Below are positions 16,500 to 23,552 of a stretch of 42,443 nt of DNA, one piece after another. Origin of the DNA: a virus. The position numbers and the translations under genes were made by a program. The notes beneath the pieces were generated by a model, which worked only from the letters and a program-made list of their open reading frames with translations, was not told the origin of the DNA and did not search any database. Where the stretch lies: IMG/VR virus record IMGVR_UViG_3300036832_001089, positions 1 to 42,443 of that record. One strand, given 5' to 3'. Position 1 is the first letter of the stretch. Every line of letters begins with the position of its first letter.

Positions 16500-16535
16500 T
16501 TGCAATCTGTCGGGATATGCCCTATATGTAAAGCG
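16500..16535 (+). promoter_or_regulatory. Putative promoter with TAAAGCG downstream element
   Basis: TTGCAA (16500-16505) and TATATG (16523-16528) are 17 bases apart, followed by TAAAGCG and then AAAGGAG. The spacer holds a small dyad, GGGATATGCCC, just ahead of the -10 box. The same arrangement (TTGCAT-N17-TATATA-TAAAGCG) recurs on the minus strand at 32138-32103, which argues that it is a real phage promoter form. Confidence 0.6.
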
Positions 16536-16549
16536 AAAGGAGAGGGCAA

Positions 16550-16744
16550 ATGAGGATGATGGAAAAGCTGGTTGCCGCAGCGGTTCGCGGCTTTTTGGCA
16601 ACGCCCGAATTTGTCGAAGTGATGGCCGCCACGATGATGGCTGGTCCCGAGACGGGCGAGGCGGTCGCCGGGCTGAAGGCCTACAGCGAGCGCAGCCCCG
16701 GTTACGAGGCGTTCTTCCCCGCCGCCATCGTGGCGGCTTCTTAG
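16550..16744 (+). CDS. Small hypothetical protein
   Basis: 64 aa, helical throughout (MRMMEKLVAAAVRGFLATPE, then MAGPETGEAVAGLKAY), not clearly a membrane protein. AAAGGAGAGGG sits at ideal spacing before the ATG, directly downstream of a strong promoter-like sequence. First gene of a three-gene operon that ends in a clear terminator at 17423. Early expression and a host-takeover role would fit the position but are inference. Confidence 0.6.
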   Translation: MRMMEKLVAAAVRGFLATPEFVEVMAATMMAGPETGEAVAGLKAYSERSPGYEAFFPAAIVAAS

Positions 16745-16758
16745 AGAAAGGTACTGAA

Positions 16759-17106
16759 ATGGCACGTAAAAAGACTTGGCAAGCCGTCGCGGAGGCAGCC
16801 ATTGGTTCGACGGTACGCCCACGTACACGCACCAGACAGCCGGAACTAAAGCCCTGCCCGACATCGCAGATGCGGCTGGTCGCTCGCGACGACGATCCCT
16901 TGGCGATGCCGTCTTTGATCGAATTCACGCCCGCGACCGGCGGCAGATTTGTCGGCACGGTCGAGGAGATCAACGGTCTGCTGGCCGCGATGGGCTACCA
17001 CGCGGTCGAGATCCGCCGCAATCTGATGTCGAGGGTGCTGTATCTGGAGGCAAAGGATACGCCGGTTTTTATGTCGCCTGCTTCCGAAACCTACTGGTCG
17101 ATGTAA
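16759..17106 (+). CDS. Hypothetical protein
   Basis: 115 aa. The first 40 residues are basic and probably disordered (ARKKTWQAVAEAAIGSTVRP, then RTRTRQPELKPCP). The rest forms a compact alpha/beta segment (SLIEFTPATGGRFVGTVEEI, LLAAMGYHAVEIRRNLMSRV). AGAAAGG precedes the ATG. No family is recognised. It is in an operon with the genes on either side. Confidence 0.58.
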   Translation: MARKKTWQAVAEAAIGSTVRPRTRTRQPELKPCPTSQMRLVARDDDPLAMPSLIEFTPATGGRFVGTVEEINGLLAAMGYHAVEIRRNLMSRVLYLEAKDTPVFMSPASETYWSM

Positions 17107-17114
17107 GGGAGAAT

Positions 17115-17318
17115 ATGATGACTACTAATACAAACGCTATTGCCGCTCCGGTGTCTGTGGGCGGCGCTGTATTCAAGGTGGTTCAAGCGTTGATCGGGAT
17201 TTATCCGCCGTTTTTAGGATTAATGATTATTTTTTCCTTGTTCGGCGTCCCTTGGGCACAGTCTGTACTCCACTACAACGCGGTCGCCTTTATGGCGTTT
17301 ATCCGCCTTATTAGCTAG
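17115..17318 (+). CDS. Small membrane protein
   Basis: 67 aa. A polar N-terminus (MMTTNTNAIAAPVSVGG) leads into a long hydrophobic part (VFKVVQALIGIYPPFLGLMI, IFSLFGVPWAQSV, AFMAFIRLIS), enough for two membrane segments. AAGGGAGA lies upstream; either of two adjacent ATGs can start it. Last gene before the 17397 terminator. Function unknown. Confidence 0.6.
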   Translation: MMTTNTNAIAAPVSVGGAVFKVVQALIGIYPPFLGLMIIFSLFGVPWAQSVLHYNAVAFMAFIRLIS

Positions 17319-17396
17319 CGTGCGTCGTGTGCGGGCCGCATCAAGCACCGAGAGCCGTCTTTAAGGCACGGGCACGGTTCGTAAAAAGCTACCAAA

Positions 17397-17423
17397 AGCC
17401 CCCCGATCGGGGGCTACTTTTTT
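17397..17423 (+). terminator. Rho-independent terminator
   Basis: A 7-bp stem AGCCCCC/GGGGGCT around CGATC is followed by TAC and six Ts. It is the clearest intrinsic terminator in the window and ends the 16550-17318 operon. Confidence 0.88.
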
Positions 17424-17537
17424 GTCATAGATCAATGTAGCATACGATAGTCAGGGTATGAGACATAAACCGGTCCGTTTGCCTCGCACGCTTGCCTTAA
17501 AGGCAGCGCGGCTCCGAGCTATGTGTGGAGGCGATGG
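17424..17537 (+). promoter_or_regulatory. Intergenic region with palindrome and weak promoter-like boxes
   Basis: Just after the terminator, TTGTCA (17422-17427) and TACGAT are present but at short spacing, so a promoter is only possible. Further on, TGCCTTAAAGGCA is a near-perfect palindrome, and together with GCGGCTCCGAG it is roughly complementary to GAGAGCCGTCTTTAAGGCA before the terminator. The pairing may be structural or regulatory. Confidence 0.25.
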
Positions 17538-17909
17538 ATGCGCAGGATCGCTGTGATCTATCCGCGTGACCGGAACGTCATCTACAAGACGGTTCCTGAC
17601 AAGGACATCAGCCGGGCGGCTGGCCCGGCATTGGAGATGCACAACGTCATCCGGTACGCCAACGGCCATAGCGGCAGTTATGGCTTGTTCACGAATAGCG
17701 CAGGCACACCGTTAGAGGCGGAATATTTCTGCCTGGACGGCAAGCTGTGCCACGGCCCGACCGTGCTCTATGCCTTTGACGGCCTGGGGCAAACCGTTGA
17801 TATCGTGCCACGCGCCCATCCCCAGCCGATGTGGCTGGGATCGCACGAGGCAGCATGGGCTGCGCTGTACGATGGGGTGGCGGTCAAGCCAGCGTGGTGG
17901 GAATGTTGA
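17538..17909 (+). CDS. Hypothetical protein, possibly DUF3846-like
   Basis: 123 aa. The layout (an early beta strand RRIAVIYPRDRNVIYKTVP, then YGLFTNSAGTPLEAEYFCLDG, then LCHGPTVLYAFDGLGQTVD) resembles the small DUF3846 family of phage and plasmid proteins, although I cannot confirm this without a search. GGAGG precedes ATG 17538; an in-frame GTG at 17523 is less well placed. It shares an overlap with the next gene. Confidence 0.58.
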   Translation: MRRIAVIYPRDRNVIYKTVPDKDISRAAGPALEMHNVIRYANGHSGSYGLFTNSAGTPLEAEYFCLDGKLCHGPTVLYAFDGLGQTVDIVPRAHPQPMWLGSHEAAWAALYDGVAVKPAWWEC

Positions 17910-18130
17910 AAATGTCCGATATTGAGCCCTCCCCGCATGATGGCAAGCGGCAGTTGATCGCGGCCTTGCGCGCCGAGATGCAGCGCATGACCGGCAAGGA
18001 TTACCGCATCCAGTTCGATCGCCTGGGCAGCGACGATCTTGCCGCCTTGCTGCGCTTTGTGCGCGACTGCGATACCGAGCGCAGCAACGCCGTTACCCGA
18101 CAGCGATTGCAGCCGTGGCGGCGCATGTAA
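17903..18130 (+). CDS. Hypothetical helical protein
   Basis: 75 aa, with IEPSPHDGKRQLIAALRAEM and LGSDDLAALLRFVRDCDTER suggesting two or three helices. ATG at 17903 overlaps the stop of the previous gene and follows GGTGGGA; ATG at 17912 is an alternative. Its stop codon lies inside the left arm of the 18126-18198 inverted repeat, so the repeat can act on this transcript. Confidence 0.52.
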   Translation: MLKMSDIEPSPHDGKRQLIAALRAEMQRMTGKDYRIQFDRLGSDDLAALLRFVRDCDTERSNAVTRQRLQPWRRM

Positions 18131-18198
18131 ACTATCCCGACATCCCCTTTACGGATGCCCGTGGCGGCCTGCTTGGCCCGGTGTCGAGATAGTTTACA
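18126..18198. repeat. Long inverted repeat, 17-base arms with 16 matching
   Basis: Left arm TGTAAACTATCCCGACA (18126-18142) and right arm TGTCGAGATAGTTTACA (18182-18198) pair at 16 of 17 positions around a 39-base loop. The core ATAGTTTA (18189-18196) appears again at 18219-18226, and as ATAGTTTG at 18237-18244, upstream of a PEP-CTERM gene. The set could be a terminator, an operator array or a recombination site. No flanking transposase or integrase is present. Confidence 0.8.
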
Positions 18199-18266
18199 GG
18201 TGGGCGGGCGTTCGATAAATAGTTTAAGCAAAATCAATAGTTTGATATTTGGTTTGAAAATTGCAT

Positions 18267-18287
18267 GGCCCCCTTTGCAAGGGGGCC
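18267..18287 (+). promoter_or_regulatory. Strong leader hairpin ahead of PEP-CTERM gene
   Basis: GGCCCCCTT/AAGGGGGCC is a perfect 9-bp stem with a TGC loop, 47 bases before the ATG at 18335. No T-run follows, so it is more likely an RNA stability or translation-control element than a terminator. The 18199-18334 interval otherwise holds the ATAGTTT repeats and no gene. Confidence 0.5.
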
Positions 18288-18334
18288 GGAAATGTCTCCG
18301 CGCTCCAACCAAAAGTAAAGTAAGGCAGTCCACC

Positions 18335-19108
18335 ATGCGAACCTTAGTCAGCACGATGACGGCAGCCGGGGCGTTGCTGCTGTCGATCGGAACCGCGCAC
18401 GCCGATGTGATCATCAACGGCGTCAGCTATATCGATCCCACGTCGTTCCATGTCACATCCAGCGTCGCCACGGGCAGCGATCCTGTGCTGCTAAACAACA
18501 GCACGGCATTTAGCATTCAGGACAATGGCGGGCAGAACATCAGCCAGCCGCTGACGATCTATATCGCGGTGCCAACCGGGGCACCCGCACCGGTTATTGC
18601 CAGTGGCTCTTATCTGTTCGACAGCCAACCGGCAACCCCGGTGACCGTTACACCCACCGGCACGGTGAGCGGGACGTTCTCGACGGCGAGTTCATCCGAT
18701 CTCTACACATTCGTCGGATGCGTCGCCTGCGACAACAGCTTGAACGCCAGCAATATCACCGCAGCCTACAATGCAAACAGCATTACAACGCCGAATTCGC
18801 TGACCGTGTTTACGTTCTCGGTCAACCAAGCTTTTCAGGGCAAAGACGAAATTAACTTCCTCGGCACCTTCGCGAAGGGGGACATCATCTTCCCGTTCGC
18901 CGAGAACGGCGCGGGGACCGACCATGTGACGATCTTCGACACGTCGTGGACAAACACGGGCCTCGTCAACACGACCACAACCACGCCGCCGCCACCGCCG
19001 CCCCCACCCCCGCCGCCGCCAATCCCGGAGCCGGGCTCGCTGATGGTGCTGGGCAGCGCAATCCTGATGTTTGGCTTCACCGCTCTGTGGCGGCGTCGCC
19101 GAAGCTAA
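18335..19108 (+). CDS. Secreted PEP-CTERM surface protein
   Basis: 257 aa. A signal peptide covers ~1-24 (MRTLVSTMTAAGALLLS, cleavage near AHA-DV). The mature part is a Thr/Ser/Asn-rich beta domain with a CVAC pair. It ends in 12 prolines, then IPEPGS, a hydrophobic helix and RRRR, which is a textbook PEP-CTERM sorting tail recognised by exosortase and processed at the inner membrane of Gram-negative hosts. No exosortase is encoded in the window, so host machinery would be used. Phage-encoded PEP-CTERM proteins are unusual; this may alter the host surface during infection. Confidence 0.85.
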   Translation: MRTLVSTMTAAGALLLSIGTAHADVIINGVSYIDPTSFHVTSSVATGSDPVLLNNSTAFSIQDNGGQNISQPLTIYIAVPTGAPAPVIASGSYLFDSQPATPVTVTPTGTVSGTFSTASSSDLYTFVGCVACDNSLNASNITAAYNANSITTPNSLTVFTFSVNQAFQGKDEINFLGTFAKGDIIFPFAENGAGTDHVTIFDTSWTNTGLVNTTTTTPPPPPPPPPPPPIPEPGSLMVLGSAILMFGFTALWRRRRS

Positions 19109-19116
19109 GGGCTCTT

Positions 19117-19347
19117 ATGAGCGCGCCCGTGCCGGTGGAGCAACTGACGGCATTGCGCGGGGCTATTGTCTGGCTCGCCGATGATGATAGCACGCCTGCC
19201 CCGATGCTTGAGCTTCTGCGCGCTTTGCTCGCATCGCTGGAGGCGCGCTCGACGGGCGACGAGGTGATTGAGCCGTTGCTGGGTTGGGTGGCCGGTATTT
19301 GGCCCCCCTTGGCGACGGAACTGCGCCGCCGCCTCTGCGGCCCGTAA
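19117..19347 (+). CDS. Hypothetical helical protein
   Basis: 76 aa, probably all helical (VEQLTALRGAIVWLADDD, APMLELLRALLASLEARS, GWVAGIWPPLATELRRRL). AAGGG precedes the ATG, eight bases after the PEP-CTERM stop. No family or motif is recognised. It lies between the two PEP-CTERM genes. Confidence 0.55.
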   Translation: MSAPVPVEQLTALRGAIVWLADDDSTPAPMLELLRALLASLEARSTGDEVIEPLLGWVAGIWPPLATELRRRLCGP

Positions 19348-19356
19348 AGTTAACCT

Positions 19357-19581
19357 ATGAGAGAAGGGCAAACCATAGGGAGAATACGGTTAGCCTTTCT
19401 AGAGGGCAGGCTGAAGAATCCAATCCGACCGCTCGACATCGTGATCTACTGCGGTTCTCCAAACACCGCGGAACCGTTTTTGAACAAGCACTGTCGGCCC
19501 GGTCGTCGTGCCAACACCGTCCACTTCAAGAAAATTGGACCCGCCCTGTACAACCTAGTGCCGCGTCGGCAATCGTTTTAA
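19357..19581 (+). CDS. Possible small basic protein
   Basis: 74 aa, basic, with LEGRLKNPIRPLDIVIYCGS and RPGRRANTVHFKKIGPALY. Base composition is poorer in GC than the neighbours and no good ribosome site precedes the ATG, so this is a tentative gene. The interval between 19347 and 19594 has nothing else of note. Confidence 0.38.
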   Translation: MREGQTIGRIRLAFLEGRLKNPIRPLDIVIYCGSPNTAEPFLNKHCRPGRRANTVHFKKIGPALYNLVPRRQSF

Positions 19582-19593
19582 TAGGAGGGGATC

Positions 19594-20316
19594 ATGTCGA
19601 AAGTTCTGTTAACAGCGCTGGCGAGTGTTGCCAGCATCGCGCTTGCCGTGCCTGCCAACGCCACCCTGGTCCTCAGCGCCGATTTCGGCGGCACGCTCTT
19701 TCAGTGCGCCGACAATGCGGGCTGCGATCAGAACCCGGCGGTCGGCACTCTTCAGATCGGCAATCAGGTGATCAACGGCGTCGCCGTCAACGGCTCGATC
19801 CAGACGCAGACCGCGCCCGTGGGCGGGCAGCAGATCCTGAACACGTCCTCGCTGTCGATCGTCAACACCAATTCAGGGGCGATCGCCTATACCGTCACGG
19901 TCGGCGCGACGAATTTCAACGGCCCGGTTGTCAGCTTCAACACGGCTGGATCGGGCGTCTGGCAAAACGCCAATGGCTCGACGGTCACGCTGAACTGGTA
20001 CGACGATCCGAACAACGCGCAAGGCGGTGTCCTGCCGGGTAGCACGCCCGGCACGAAGATCGACACCTTTTTCGATATGGCGGCCGGTGCGGCTGACAGC
20101 TTCTCGCATAATGGCTCCGGTTCGATCAGCGATCTGGCGCAGTTCTCGATGACCGAGCAGGCGACCGGCAACCTGATCGCGGGCGCGACTTTGCTCAATC
20201 GCGGCCAGACCGAAATCAAAAACCCGGCAGCGGTGCCGGAGCCGGGCTCGCTGGCGTTGTTGGCGACCGGGCTGATCGGCATGGGAGTGTTTTTGCGCCG
20301 TCGCCGCCGCGCCTAG
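19594..20316 (+). CDS. Second secreted PEP-CTERM surface protein
   Basis: 240 aa. It has a signal peptide (SKVLLTALASVASIALAVP, cleavage near ANA-TL), a Gly/Asn/Thr-rich beta domain with one close Cys pair (FQCADNAGCDQ), and a VPEPGS tail followed by a hydrophobic helix and five arginines. The tail is the exosortase sorting signal. AGGAGGGG sits before the ATG. The mature domain is not obviously a copy of the 18335 product, so the two were probably acquired separately or have diverged greatly. Confidence 0.87.
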   Translation: MSKVLLTALASVASIALAVPANATLVLSADFGGTLFQCADNAGCDQNPAVGTLQIGNQVINGVAVNGSIQTQTAPVGGQQILNTSSLSIVNTNSGAIAYTVTVGATNFNGPVVSFNTAGSGVWQNANGSTVTLNWYDDPNNAQGGVLPGSTPGTKIDTFFDMAAGAADSFSHNGSGSISDLAQFSMTEQATGNLIAGATLLNRGQTEIKNPAAVPEPGSLALLATGLIGMGVFLRRRRRA

Positions 20317-20330
20317 ATTTGGCAGATTGG

Positions 20331-20360
20331 AAGGCGGTTTGGGTACAACGCAGCCGCCTT
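20331..20360 (+). terminator. Hairpin after second PEP-CTERM gene
   Basis: AAGGCGG (20331-20337) pairs with CCGCCTT (20354-20360) around a 16-base loop, followed by TCGAC rather than a T-run. It lies 15 bases after the stop at 20316 and may end this transcript. The rest of 20361-20459 shows no gene. Confidence 0.35.
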
Positions 20361-20459
20361 TCGACGAGTTCCCATCGGCGCTTTGTCTTCCCTATACCCT
20401 GGGATGCTAAAGGCGTCACCGCATGCAGCCAAAGCGATCCGAAGGATGGGGATAGGATC

Positions 20460-20681
20460 ATGAGCATGCTGCGCATGCAGCTTGCCCTATGGTGGCGGCG
20501 ACGGCGTGATGCGCGACAGCGCCGCCGCGATATCAAATATTTCTGGCCCGCGATGAAAGTGGATTACAGCGGCAACATCCGCATGGCGCATCAAGCGTTC
20601 CTGCGGCACGCCAACAGTTCCCCGGCATGGCTCGTGCTCGACGAGCAAACCCGGAGAGACTTGGTCAAGGGATTGCGCTGA
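20460..20681 (+). CDS. Hypothetical basic protein
   Basis: 73 aa. The first 30 residues are very basic (LALWWRRRRDARQRRRDIKY) and could bind nucleic acid. The rest (NIRMAHQAFLRHANSSPAWL, DEQTRRDLVKGLR) is helical. The start at 20460 is chosen because GGATGGGGATAGGATC gives a ribosome site; the frame is open further upstream without a good site. It is the last gene before the packaging module. Confidence 0.55.
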   Translation: MSMLRMQLALWWRRRRDARQRRRDIKYFWPAMKVDYSGNIRMAHQAFLRHANSSPAWLVLDEQTRRDLVKGLR

Positions 20682-20706
20682 CAGAGCGAAGTCTTACAAA
20701 TTCCCC

Positions 20707-20734
20707 TCGACAAATCAGGGCGGTGGCCGGTAAT
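20707..20734 (+). promoter_or_regulatory. Possible promoter ahead of the terminase genes
   Basis: TCGACA (20707-20712) and GGTAAT (20729-20734) are 16 bases apart and loosely fit sigma-70 boxes. They lie in the 118-base gap before the small terminase gene, where a late promoter would be expected. Weak evidence. Confidence 0.22.
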
Positions 20735-20799
20735 GAGGCAGTCCCTGTGATCAGACCGGGCCTGCGGTAGCCATCCCCGTCGTCATCTCCTAGGCCAGC

Positions 20800-21660
20800 A
20801 TGTCGCGCCCCGAGCTTCGCAATCATAAGCCGCCGCGCCTGTCGCAACGGCAACGCGACCGGGCAGCGGTGCAGCGCCGTCACAAATTCGCCGAGGCGTA
20901 TGTCGCGCTGCGCGAGAACGGCAAGAGCGATACGGCGGCGGCAGCAGAAGCGGCGTTACACTGCGGTTATGCGACCGGTTATGCGTGGCATCTGATCAAC
21001 CACCCGCAGGTAAAGGCCTTTGTCGAAGGCCGCGTCGCCCGGCATCTGGAACGGGCTGAAGTTAACAGCGAAGCGATCCTGCGCTACTGGTGGGACATCG
21101 CCACCTGTGAATTGCCGTTCCCGCCCGCAGGCCCCTGCCGCTATTGCTGGGGCGTTGATCACCAGTACCAGTACACGCAGTCCGAAGCCCGCACCGCCTT
21201 GCGCAAGCACACCGGCGACCAATTGAAAAAGGCGGTGCATCTGCGCGTCCCGTTCGACGATCTCGGCGGCACCGGTTTCGACCGCACCAAGAAGCCGCAT
21301 CCGCACTGCCCGGAATGCAACGGCCAGGGCCGCAATTATTTGCTGGTGATCGATCGTGACAAGCTGTCCCACGCGCAGCGGCACGCGATCGACGAAATCC
21401 GGGTTCACAAGGACGGCAGTGTCAGCCTGAAGATGCGCGACCGCTCCAGGGCCATGGAAAATCTCCAGAATTTGATGGGGCTGATCCAGCCGAGGAAGCC
21501 GTTGGAAGTGCTCGATCCGCAGCGCCCGCTGGGCGAGAATGTCGATATCGTGTTGCAGACCGCGATCGACCAAGGCCTCTTAAAAATGCCGCTATCGCCG
21601 TTACCGGTCCTTGAGCATGACGGACGTACCGAGCAACTGGCAGACCTTGACGCTGGCTGA
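20800..21660 (+). CDS. Terminase small subunit
   Basis: 286 aa. The N-terminal half has the helix-turn-helix expected of DNA-recognising small terminases (RRHKFAEAYVALRENGKSDT, EAALHCGYATGYAWHLINHP). The C-terminal half contains CRYCWG and CPEC knuckles that could form a zinc site, which is seen in some phage small terminases. It would recognise the packaging site and hand DNA to the large subunit encoded immediately downstream; the genes overlap by 44 bases. The start has no strong ribosome site. Confidence 0.78.
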   Translation: MSRPELRNHKPPRLSQRQRDRAAVQRRHKFAEAYVALRENGKSDTAAAAEAALHCGYATGYAWHLINHPQVKAFVEGRVARHLERAEVNSEAILRYWWDIATCELPFPPAGPCRYCWGVDHQYQYTQSEARTALRKHTGDQLKKAVHLRVPFDDLGGTGFDRTKKPHPHCPECNGQGRNYLLVIDRDKLSHAQRHAIDEIRVHKDGSVSLKMRDRSRAMENLQNLMGLIQPRKPLEVLDPQRPLGENVDIVLQTAIDQGLLKMPLSPLPVLEHDGRTEQLADLDAG

Positions 21661-23167
21661 GAAGCTCGATCTCCTCAAGGGCCTCAAGACCAGACTGATC
21701 GATCTGAAACGCTCCCCCGAGCGGTATCTGGCGGATTACCAGGGCGATCCGGTCGGCTTTATCCAACGCGGGCTGGGGCAGGCGACCGAGCCTAGCTGGG
21801 CGGGCTGGATGACCGTCATCAAGGCCGCCTTTGGCCAGCCGCTGACTGCCGAGGAACACGAATTCTTTTACGAGATCGCCGGGGGCCGCGCCCCGCCCAG
21901 CCGACAGGTCAAAGAGTTTTGGGCGATCGTCGGCCGCCGGGGCGGCAAGGACAGCGTGGCAAGTTTAATCGCGACGTATCTGTCCCGGTTTGCCGACACG
22001 GCAAGATTGCGCCTGGGGGAAGAGGGGATCACCGCCTGCCTTGCCACCGATCGCGACCAAGCCGAGATCGTGTGGAAATACTGCCGGGGCTATTTCGAAG
22101 CCAAACCAGAGCTTTACGCGTTCCTGCGCTCGACCAAGATGACCGGGCAGCGCATCCAGTTGATGAACAAAGTCGAGATCCGCGTCGCCACCAACAACTA
22201 CCGGGCACCACGTGGCCGCGCCATCGTCGCGGGCATCCTCGACGAAGTGGCCTTCTACCGCGACGAGGACAGCGCGAACCCCGACATCGACACGTATATG
22301 GCCTTGCGACCGGGCATGCTGATGATGCCGGGCTCGATGATCATCGGGATCTCGTCGCCGCACCGCCAGAAGGGCCTGTTGTTTCAGAAGTTCGAAGAGC
22401 ATTACGGCCAGGACAATGACGACGTGCTGGTCATCAAGGCCCCGACGCGGCGGATGAATCCGCTGATCGATATTCTGGAGCCGGGCCTCATCGACAAGGC
22501 GATGGAGGAAGATCCGGACCGTGCCGCTGCCGAATACGGTGCGGAATTCCGCCGCGATCTGGAGGATTACGTCAGCCGCGAGGTGGTGTATGCCAGCGTC
22601 GCCAGGGGCGTTAGGGAAATCCCCTACGACGATCTGCGCAAGGGCCGCTATGTCGGCTTTGTCGATCCCTCGGGCGGCAGCCGCGACAGCTTTACGATGG
22701 CCATCGCGCATCTCGACGAGGCCACCGGCAGGGGCATTTTAGACTTTGTGCGCGAGATCAGGCCGCCCTTTGCGCCCTCGGAAGTGGCGGCGACGTTTGC
22801 CCAGGAATTCGCCCGCTACAAGATCTACAAGGTGCGCGGCGATCGCTACGCGGCGCAATGGCCGGTCGAGCAATTCGCGATCAACGGCGTCATCTACGAA
22901 CAGTCGGAAGTGGTCAAAAGCGATCTCTACCGCGATTTCCTGCCTGCCTTGAACAGCCGCCGCATCCAGCTTCTCGATCATACCCGGATGATCAACCAGT
23001 TGCTGGGGCTGGAGCGGCGCACGGTGCGCGGCGGCAGGGACAGCATCGATCATCTGCCCGGAGCCAATGACGACATCATCAACGCGGCGGTCGGCGCGCT
23101 CTTGCAAGTGGTCGGGGACGATCGCCTCGTATCGGTGTCGAAATATCTGCGGGCCTTTGGCGGTTAG
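21617..23167 (+). CDS. Terminase large subunit
   Basis: 516 aa. ATPase motor: Walker A-like GRRGGKD (106-112), Walker B ILDE (207-210) with the catalytic Glu, and GISSPHRQ coupling motif. Nuclease domain: first metal-binding Asp in GFVDPSGG (Asp350), and a late Asp pair in GANDDIINA. It packages phage DNA into proheads and cuts concatemers. ATG 21617 overlaps the small subunit gene; TTG at 21611 is the other choice. Its stop is followed by a hairpin that is repeated 341 bases downstream. Confidence 0.92.
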   Translation: MTDVPSNWQTLTLAEKLDLLKGLKTRLIDLKRSPERYLADYQGDPVGFIQRGLGQATEPSWAGWMTVIKAAFGQPLTAEEHEFFYEIAGGRAPPSRQVKEFWAIVGRRGGKDSVASLIATYLSRFADTARLRLGEEGITACLATDRDQAEIVWKYCRGYFEAKPELYAFLRSTKMTGQRIQLMNKVEIRVATNNYRAPRGRAIVAGILDEVAFYRDEDSANPDIDTYMALRPGMLMMPGSMIIGISSPHRQKGLLFQKFEEHYGQDNDDVLVIKAPTRRMNPLIDILEPGLIDKAMEEDPDRAAAEYGAEFRRDLEDYVSREVVYASVARGVREIPYDDLRKGRYVGFVDPSGGSRDSFTMAIAHLDEATGRGILDFVREIRPPFAPSEVAATFAQEFARYKIYKVRGDRYAAQWPVEQFAINGVIYEQSEVVKSDLYRDFLPALNSRRIQLLDHTRMINQLLGLERRTVRGGRDSIDHLPGANDDIINAAVGALLQVVGDDRLVSVSKYLRAFGG

Positions 23168-23187
23168 CCCTCCCCCTACGGGGGAGG
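23156..23187 (+). repeat. Direct repeat copy 1 with C5/G5 hairpin
   Basis: TTTGGCGGTTAGCC (23156-23169) covers the terminase stop and is followed by CCTCCCCC-TAC-GGGGGAGG (23169-23187), an 8-bp stem with a TAC loop. Copy 2 is at 23497-23532. The hairpin could slow transcription or stabilise the mRNA end; six As rather than Ts follow. Confidence 0.7.
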
Positions 23188-23201
23188 ACTAAAAAACCGT
23201 G

Positions 23202-23453
23202 ATGCGGTGGTGGGAACAGTTCCACTGGGACAGCATGATCTGGGGCTCGCCGCTCGCAAAGCAGGAATGCGCCATGTCGGACAGAGATCCGCTGTGGCCG
23301 CCGCGCCTCGCCCGGCTGCGCCGCCGGGCGGAAGAGTTATGGAAGAAGGCGGGCAGGCCGCCGGGGCGGGACGACGAATTCTGGAGACAGGCGGAACGGG
23401 AGATCGATGCCGAGGCGGGTGCTCGACACGATCCTGATGATCCTCGGCCTTAG
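23202..23453 (+). CDS. DUF2934-like small protein
   Basis: 83 aa. The C-terminal part (RLARLRRRAEELWKKAGRPP, then GRDDEFWRQAEREI) matches the DUF2934 pattern of a helix-loop-helix with conserved Gly, Arg and Trp, a family common in alphaproteobacteria. Its function is unknown. The start could be GTG 23199, ATG 23202, or internal ATG 23274, which would leave only the DUF2934 part. It is bounded by direct repeats together with the next small gene. Confidence 0.65.
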   Translation: MRWWEQFHWDSMIWGSPLAKQECAMSDRDPLWPPRLARLRRRAEELWKKAGRPPGRDDEFWRQAEREIDAEAGARHDPDDPRP

Positions 23454-23508
23454 CCTGATCGTCGGCCTGTTCGCGCTGCTGTATCTGGTGCTGGCTTTTG
23501 GCGGTTAG
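23407..23508 (+). CDS. Tiny single-pass membrane protein
   Basis: 33 aa: MPRRVLDTILMILGLSLIVG, then LFALLYLVLAFGG. One hydrophobic helix with a positive N-terminus. It overlaps the DUF2934-like gene by 47 bases and ends inside the second direct repeat. No family is recognised; small-holin or membrane-stress roles would be guesses. Confidence 0.5.
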   Translation: MPRRVLDTILMILGLSLIVGLFALLYLVLAFGG

Positions 23509-23532
23509 CCGTTTCCCCCCTACGGGGGGAAA
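23497..23532 (+). repeat. Direct repeat copy 2 with C6/G6 hairpin
   Basis: TTTGGCGGTTAGCC (23497-23510) is followed by TTTCCCCCC-TAC-GGGGGGAAA (23512-23532), a 9-bp stem with the same TAC loop as copy 1. It separates the small cassette from the portal gene. Confidence 0.72.
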
Positions 23533-23552
23533 TCAGATTTTAAGGAAATGTC

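Noticed and set aside
17319-17396. tRNA gene
   Set aside because: GC-rich stems and a GGTTCG-like string are present, but no cloverleaf with anticodon arm and CCA-type end can be formed.
18126-18198. CRISPR array or transposon ends
   Set aside because: Only one pair of inverted arms is present, with no spacer series, transposase or target-site duplication.
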